Shown here: positions 59,255 through 64,000 of the stretch, in pieces
Layout of the letters: every line of letters starts with the position of its first letter
Numbering within the stretch: position 1 is the stretch's first letter
Assembly: GCA_965227645.1 (NCBI GenBank)
Contig: OZ245773.1
Coordinates: 372,001-436,000 of the forward strand
DNA: 64,000 nucleotides
DNA from: Flavimaribacter sp024343425
Lineage (GTDB): Bacteria > Pseudomonadota > Alphaproteobacteria > Rhizobiales > Rhizobiaceae
Reading direction: 5' to 3'
Position numbers and translations under genes: made by a program
Notes under the pieces: model-generated
What the model was told of the DNA's origin: nothing
Seen by the model: the letters and a program-made list of their open reading frames with translations, nothing else
Database searches by the model: none

Positions 59255-60645
59255 GTATGGGCGACAAAATCGATGCAGTGCTGGATCACGTCGACGAGGC
59301 GTTGCCGCTCAGTCTGGAACGGCTTTTCGAGCTGATCCGCATCAAGAGCGTGTCCACCGAACCGGCCTATACGCAAGACTGTCGCGACGCCGCGGAATGG
59401 CTTGCCCAGGATCTCCGCGGTCTGGGTTTCGACGCGTCTGTTCGCGATACGGACGGCCATCCGATGGTCGTCGGTCACAACCGCGCCGACGCCGGGCCGC
59501 ATATCCTCTTTTATGGCCATTACGACGTCCAGCCGGTCGACCCGCTGGCTCTGTGGGAGACCGATCCCTTCGAGCCGGTGATGAAACCGTTGCCGAACGG
59601 CGATACGGCGATCGTCGCCCGCGGCGCGTCCGACGACAAGGGACAGCTCATGACCTTCGTCGAGGCCTGCCGGGCCTGGAAGGCGGTGACCGGAAAATTG
59701 CCGGTCAGCGTCAGCGTGCTCTTCGAGGGCGAGGAAGAGGCCGGCAGCCCGAACCTCATGCCGTTTCTGGACAAGACGGCCGACGAACTGGCGGCTGACG
59801 CCATCTTTGTCTGCGACACGGACATGTGGGACAGGGACACGCCGGCCATCATCACCATGGTGCGCGGCCTGGTGAGCCAGGAAATCGAAATCACCTGCGC
59901 CGATCGCGATCTGCATTCCGGCATATACGGCAACGCGGCGCGCAACGCGCTGCAGGTGATGGGCGACGTGATCGCCAGCTTGCGGAACGCCGACGGCAGC
60001 ATCGCGATCGACGGTTTCTACGACGAAGTGCGGCCGCTTCCAGAAGAGGTGCGGGCGCAATGGCAGAGCCTGCCTTTCGACGAAGACGGTTTCCTGAACG
60101 ACGTCGGGTTGTCGATCCCGGCCGGGGAAGCGGACTATCCCGTTCTGGAGCAGGTCTGGGCGCGGCCGAGCTGCGAAATCCATGGCCTGTGGGGCGGCTA
60201 TATGGGCGACGGTTTCAAGACGGTGATTCCGGCGACGGCGCACGCCAAGATCTCGTTCCGGCTGGTCGACGGGCAGGACCCGGAGAAGGTGCGGGAGGCG
60301 TTCAAGGCGCATGTGTGCAAAACCATTCCGGCCGATTGCTCCGTGACATTCACCGATATCGCCGCGGCGCCGGCGACCGTCATGGCGCTGGACAGCCCGT
60401 TTCTGCGCAAGTCGCTCGGAGCGCTGACGGAAGAATGGGGCCGGAAAGCGGCCCTTGCCGGAACCGGCGGTTCTATCCCGATCATCGGCGAGTTCAAGAA
60501 ACGTCTCGGATGCGATTCCCTTCTGGTGGGCTTCGCGCGGTTCGACAACCGCATCCACAGCCCGAACGAGAAATACGACCTTTCGAGCTTCCACAAGGGC
60601 ATCCGCTCCTGGGTTCGCATTCTTGCGGCGCTGGCGGACGATTGA
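59251..60645 (+). CDS. M20-family metallopeptidase/dipeptidase (ArgE/DapE-like)
   Basis: 464 residues from ATG 59251, overlapping the ATPase stop (ATGA). Metal and catalytic residues: LFYGHYDVQPVDP (H and D), RGASDDKGQL (bridging D), SVLFEGEEEAGSPN (catalytic E-E), VCDTDMW (metal D) and HSPNEKYDL (H near the C-terminus). A lid/dimerisation domain sits in the middle (DLHSGIYGN). Being translationally coupled to a transporter, it probably hydrolyses the imported compound, for example an N-acyl or peptide-like polyamine conjugate; this is inference. Confidence 0.88.
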   Translation: MSMGDKIDAVLDHVDEALPLSLERLFELIRIKSVSTEPAYTQDCRDAAEWLAQDLRGLGFDASVRDTDGHPMVVGHNRADAGPHILFYGHYDVQPVDPLALWETDPFEPVMKPLPNGDTAIVARGASDDKGQLMTFVEACRAWKAVTGKLPVSVSVLFEGEEEAGSPNLMPFLDKTADELAADAIFVCDTDMWDRDTPAIITMVRGLVSQEIEITCADRDLHSGIYGNAARNALQVMGDVIASLRNADGSIAIDGFYDEVRPLPEEVRAQWQSLPFDEDGFLNDVGLSIPAGEADYPVLEQVWARPSCEIHGLWGGYMGDGFKTVIPATAHAKISFRLVDGQDPEKVREAFKAHVCKTIPADCSVTFTDIAAAPATVMALDSPFLRKSLGALTEEWGRKAALAGTGGSIPIIGEFKKRLGCDSLLVGFARFDNRIHSPNEKYDLSSFHKGIRSWVRILAALADD

Positions 60646-60741
60646 AAAGAGGTAAGGCGGCTTTCAAAAGGCAAGGCGCTGGTTCTCGGATCACGCAATG
60701 CGGCCTATAAGGGAAATCGTCCTGCAAGGAGGAGAAAAGGT

Positions 60742-61482
60742 ATGAACACCGTTTCCCGAGTCATCACCGTGGACGGCGCAAGCAATTTGCGTGATCTCGG
60801 TGGTCTGCCGACTTCAGAAGGCGGCAGGATTCGGCGCGGGAAACTCTATCGAAGCGCCAGGCTCAGCGGCGTCACGGAGCGTGGACGCGCGCAGTTGAAG
60901 GCGCTCGGCATCGCCGTTGTATGCGACTTCAGGGGCGTGACGGAAAGCGCGAGCGCGCCTTCGGCGATCGACGGAGTGGTGGGACGCATCCATCCGTTGC
61001 CGATCGAACCGACGCTGAAAGCCCATACCGGAGTGTTGTATGGAACCAGTGCGACGGAAGGCGTCAAAACCCGCGACGTCATGGTGGATATCTATCGCGT
61101 CTTCGGATCGAGGCGGATCGGCGCGTTCGGCGATCTGATCGCGCTTCTCGTGGATGACGAGACCCCGTTGCTGTTTCATTGCACCGCGGGCAAGGACAGG
61201 ACCGGCTTCAGCGCGGCCATCATACTGCGTTTGCTGGGCGTGCACATGGACGACATCATGCACGACTATCTGCTGACGAACGACCACTGGAAAGGGACCG
61301 GCCTGCTCGATCATCTGCCCGATGAGGCGCGCAAGGCGATCGAGATGGTCGATCAGGCCTATCTTGAAGCAGCCTTCGAGTCCGTCGATGCGACGTATGG
61401 GTCGTTCGAGACTTATGCGGAGAAAGTGCTGCGCCTCGACAATGACGCGATCGAAAGGCTGCAATTGCTTTACGTGGAGTGA
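60742..61482 (+). CDS. PTP-superfamily phosphatase (DUF-type tyrosine/serine phosphatase)
   Basis: 246 residues. Active-site loop HCTAGKDRTG with nucleophile C147 and R153. N-terminal SNLRDLGGLPTSEGGRIRRGKLYRSARL (split by eye) is typical of bacterial Y_phosphatase3-type enzymes. The start ATG 60742 has AAGGAGGAG upstream. It removes phosphate from phosphotyrosine or phosphoinositide-like substrates. It stands alone and is convergent with the SDR gene. Confidence 0.88.
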   Translation: MNTVSRVITVDGASNLRDLGGLPTSEGGRIRRGKLYRSARLSGVTERGRAQLKALGIAVVCDFRGVTESASAPSAIDGVVGRIHPLPIEPTLKAHTGVLYGTSATEGVKTRDVMVDIYRVFGSRRIGAFGDLIALLVDDETPLLFHCTAGKDRTGFSAAIILRLLGVHMDDIMHDYLLTNDHWKGTGLLDHLPDEARKAIEMVDQAYLEAAFESVDATYGSFETYAEKVLRLDNDAIERLQLLYVE

Positions 61483-61492
61483 TTTGCCGCGA

Positions 61493-62191
61493 TCAGAACC
61501 GCTCGACCCAGGGGCGCAGGCTGAGTTCGTTGGTCCAGGCCGACCGGTGCTGTCTGATGACGGAGAGATAGCTCTCGGCAATCGCATCCGGATCGAGCAT
61601 GGAATCAGGATTGTCCGGCGCTTCGGTCCTGCCCGGATTGCGAATTCCTCCGTCTATGTTGACCCAACACACATGGACGCCCTGCGGATGAAGTTCGCGC
61701 GCCATGGACTGCGCCAGACCGCGCTGAGCGAACTTGCCCATGGCGAAGGGGGCGGAATTGGGAAATCCCTTCACGCCGGCCGAAGCGCCGGTAAACAGGA
61801 TCGCGCCGCGCACGCCATCGGCAGGTTCCTGCGCGAGCATCCGACGCGCTGCCGCCTGTCCGACGAGAAAGGCGCCGAAGGCCGTCACCTCGATGGCGTT
61901 TCTGACCGCTTCCGGATCGAGATCCGCGATCGGACCCCGAACGCGGGCGGACGGGTTGTAGACCACGACGTCAAGTCGATCTTCAATCGAAGCGAAGAGC
62001 CGGCCGACATCGTCGGCGTCGGCTGCGTTGCAGGAAATCGTCTGGGCCCCTGTTTCCGACGCGAGCGTTGCAATCTTCTCGATGTTTCTCGCCGCCAGCA
62101 AGAGACGATATCCGTTCGCGTGCAACAGGCGGGCGACAGACGCGGACAATCCGTCGCCGACGCCGACGATCAGCGCTGTTCTTCTGGTCAT
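61493..62191 (-). CDS. Short-chain dehydrogenase/reductase with Phe at the catalytic Tyr position
   Basis: 232 residues, Rossmann fold: VGVGDGLSASVARLL (cofactor loop), VVYNPSA (usual NNAG region altered), S137 in FTGASAGVKG and K153. The usual YxxxK tyrosine reads F149 (PFAMGKFA). A non-tyrosine version with IDGGI near the C-terminus is a recognisable SDR subgroup. Activity may be altered or lost. It is convergent with the phosphatase gene (10-bp gap) and divergent from the MFS gene. Confidence 0.83.
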   Translation of the reverse strand: MTRRTALIVGVGDGLSASVARLLHANGYRLLLAARNIEKIATLASETGAQTISCNAADADDVGRLFASIEDRLDVVVYNPSARVRGPIADLDPEAVRNAIEVTAFGAFLVGQAAARRMLAQEPADGVRGAILFTGASAGVKGFPNSAPFAMGKFAQRGLAQSMARELHPQGVHVCWVNIDGGIRNPGRTEAPDNPDSMLDPDAIAESYLSVIRQHRSAWTNELSLRPWVERF

Positions 62192-62293
62192 GCTGATAAC
62201 CTCCGGTTTTACTGTTTACAGATAGGAACTTGTTGCGGATGCGCCAGAACTGCGGAAATAATACACCACAGTTTATGAGGGGACTTCTTCGCC

Positions 62294-63664
62294 ATGGCAG
62301 TGTCAGACGCAAGGCCGGACAGCCGGAAATGGTGGATGCTTGCCGCGATGGGAGGCGTCATCGGCATCATACTCCTCGACGAAACAGTGGTCGGCGTGGC
62401 GCTGCCGACGATACGCCGCGACCTCGCCATGTCGGAAGGCGCGTCGCATTGGGCGATCAACGCCTATTTGCTCGTCTTCGCGTCGCTGGCCGCCGCCGGC
62501 GGCAAGCTCGGCGATATTCTGGGCCATCGAAGGCTGTTCCTTGCGAGCCTCGCGGTATTCGCCCTGTCGTCGCTTGCCTGCGGATTTTCAGAGAGCGGAA
62601 CCTGGCTGATCGCAGCCCGCGCCATCCAGGGCGTCGGCGCCGCCGCGATCTTCCCGTTGTCCATGGCGCTCGCCACGATGCCTTTCCCGCCGGAAGAGAG
62701 GGGAACGGCGCTTGGCGTCTACGGCGCGATCGGCACGACATTCCTGGCGCTCGGCCCGCTCATCGGCGGATTCTTCACCGATATTCTGTCCTGGCGATGG
62801 ATATTCTGGATCAATCTTCCGGTCGTGGTGTTCGTGGCGGGTATTGTCGCCGCAGGAGGGCGCGAGACGCCGAAAGGGCTGAATACGGGACCATTTGACG
62901 CCCTTGGCCTCGCCAGTCTTGTCACATGCGTGTGCGTTTTGACCTTCGGCCTGATGGAGGCGCCGAAGCTCGGCTGGTTGAGCCCGGCGATCCTCTCGTT
63001 CTTCGCAATCGGCTTGCTGGCGGCCGCGACGTTCATCATGGTCGAGCGGCGCAGTGCCGCGCCGCTGATCGAGATCGATCTCTTCGCCAATTCAGGGTTC
63101 GCCTTGTGCAATCTGGTGATCTTCATGGCGCAGTTCAGCAAGATGGCGATGATCGTCTTCGGCGCGGTGTTCCTTCAGACCGAATTGCACATGAGCCCCT
63201 TCATGGCGGGTCTGGCGCTGCTTCTCGCGGTCGGCCCGGTGCCGATACTGGCGGGACCGTCGGGCCGACTGGCCGACCGCTTCGGAGCAAGGCCGCTGAT
63301 CCTGTTCGCACTGGTCGCCGTGACGGCCGGACTTGTCTGGGTCGGACTGACGATGGATCGCGACAGTTACTTCCTGCTTGTTCCCGGCCTGCTGTGCTGG
63401 GGCGTTGGCGTCACGTTCATATTCGCGCCGCCAAGGAGCGCCGCGATGAAGATGACGCCTCCGGAAAAACATGGTCAGGTCGGCGGAATCGTGATGAGCG
63501 CTCAGCTGCTGGGCGGCACGTTCGGCGTGGCCTATTGCAGCGCGCTGTTTTCCATGTCGAAAAGCTTTCCTGCGGTTTTCCTGGGCAACGCCGCCGTCTC
63601 CGCCGTCATCCTGCTGCTTGCGTTCCTCTACATGAAAGACGACAAGCGCAAGACAGAGGACTGA
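62294..63664 (+). CDS. MFS transporter, DHA2 (EmrB/QacA-like) drug exporter
   Basis: 456 residues with about 14 membrane helices. Motif GGKLGDILGHRRLFLASL (motif A), IQGVGAAAIFPLSMALAT (motif B-like) and YGAIGTTFLALGPLIGGFFTD (motif C, split by eye) are typical of proton-driven 14-helix exporters. Motif D1-like LDETVVGVALPTI near residue 28 is the DHA2 signature. Probable export of toxic hydrophobic compounds. No regulator is adjacent. Confidence 0.9.
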   Translation: MAVSDARPDSRKWWMLAAMGGVIGIILLDETVVGVALPTIRRDLAMSEGASHWAINAYLLVFASLAAAGGKLGDILGHRRLFLASLAVFALSSLACGFSESGTWLIAARAIQGVGAAAIFPLSMALATMPFPPEERGTALGVYGAIGTTFLALGPLIGGFFTDILSWRWIFWINLPVVVFVAGIVAAGGRETPKGLNTGPFDALGLASLVTCVCVLTFGLMEAPKLGWLSPAILSFFAIGLLAAATFIMVERRSAAPLIEIDLFANSGFALCNLVIFMAQFSKMAMIVFGAVFLQTELHMSPFMAGLALLLAVGPVPILAGPSGRLADRFGARPLILFALVAVTAGLVWVGLTMDRDSYFLLVPGLLCWGVGVTFIFAPPRSAAMKMTPPEKHGQVGGIVMSAQLLGGTFGVAYCSALFSMSKSFPAVFLGNAAVSAVILLLAFLYMKDDKRKTED

Positions 63665-63669
63665 CCCGT

Positions 63670-64000
63670 TCACCAGGCGGTTTTCAGCCAGCGCGACATG
63701 GCGCGCTGGCACTCGATTCCTTCAGGAATGGCGCGGCTGAAACTGACGAAACCGTGGATCTGTCCATCATAGACGAGATGATGGACGTCGATCCCGTCCG
63801 CCTGCAGCCTGTCGGCATAGGCGGCCCCCTCGTCGCGCAAGGGGTCGAAACCCGCCGTTACGATGCACGCTTTCGCAAGGCCCGCGAGATCTGCCCGTAT
63901 GGCGGGCGAGGCGCGCGGATCCTGCATGTCTTCTCTATTCTCAAGATAGAGATCGACAATCCACATACCCCGGTCGCGCGGAATAATGTAGGCGTTCTCC
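63670..64000 (-). CDS. Alpha/beta hydrolase (HSL-type), 5' truncated by window
   Basis: The frame is open to the right window edge, so only the C-terminal ~109 residues are visible (ENAYIIPRDRGMW...WLKTAW). Typical features of hormone-sensitive-lipase-type esterases: ASPAIRADLAGLAKACIVTAGFDPLRDEG (split by eye) with the catalytic aspartate in GFDPLRDEG, and the catalytic histidine in GQIHGF. The nucleophile elbow lies outside. Hydrolyses short-chain esters. Confidence 0.85.
   Translation of the reverse strand, partial: ENAYIIPRDRGMWIVDLYLENREDMQDPRASPAIRADLAGLAKACIVTAGFDPLRDEGAAYADRLQADGIDVHHLVYDGQIHGFVSFSRAIPEGIECQRAMSRWLKTAW

Overview
The window looks like a chromosomal or large-plasmid segment of a high-GC alphaproteobacterium, most probably of the Rhizobiales (Hyphomicrobiales). 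This rests on overall base composition, the density of ABC uptake operons, Agrobacterium-like galactarate genes and GC-rich intergenic cruciform repeats. It is almost entirely catabolic and transport genes. No rRNA, tRNA or CRISPR array was seen.

Region 1 (1-13.7 kb). A truncated FAH-family hydrolase gene and a succinate-semialdehyde-type dehydrogenase gene come first, then an unusual six-copy repeat array (2.2-2.6 kb). A sugar-type uptake and catabolism locus follows: an FGGY kinase, and a convergent seven-gene operon encoding a periplasmic binding protein, two-domain ATPase, two permeases, a phosphotriesterase-like hydrolase, a creatininase-like hydrolase and a HutC-type GntR regulator. A TIM-barrel-like protein of unknown role lies upstream. 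Three promoters of this locus share a CTTG-N14-CAAG palindrome, so they probably form one regulon. A methyltransferase and a small membrane protein follow.

Region 2 (13.8-16.7 kb). A quinone-oxidoreductase-like MDR enzyme, a cytochrome P450 and a divergent TetR regulator with a clear 22-bp operator between P450 and regulator.

Region 3 (16.7-30.1 kb) is a visibly AT-richer accessory island. Its left end carries an intact IS630-family element. The island is bounded by 167-bp inverted copies of a two-part TA-ended miniature element, with a third copy inside. The cargo is Lrp regulator / Zn alcohol dehydrogenase / proC; FCD-GntR regulator / kdgD / galactarolactone cycloisomerase; a polar-amino-acid-type ABC transporter; RraA-like and NTF2-like proteins; and a small membrane protein.

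Region 4 (30.1-55.4 kb) is the most interesting part: a large purine-catabolic cluster. The minus strand encodes guanine deaminase, a Rieske-less non-heme-iron oxygenase, 8-oxoguanine-deaminase-like protein and a BMP-type nucleoside/purine ABC transporter. The plus strand encodes an acylphosphatase-like protein, a stand-alone Rieske protein, a GST, adenine deaminase, a LysR regulator, a two-subunit ThDP decarboxylase, a GMC oxidoreductase, an amidohydrolase, a second Rieske-less oxygenase, a two-subunit xanthine-dehydrogenase-like enzyme and a second adenine-deaminase-like protein. The oxygenase / Rieske / GST set resembles the NdmC-NdmD-NdmE methylxanthine N7-demethylase, but the Rieske part is separated from any reductase and the oxygenase is duplicated. 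I infer an undescribed split Rieske oxygenase system acting on modified purines.

Region 5 (55.4-64 kb). A spermidine/putrescine-type ABC transporter operon ending in an M20 peptidase, then a PTP-type phosphatase, an atypical SDR, an MFS exporter and a truncated alpha/beta hydrolase.
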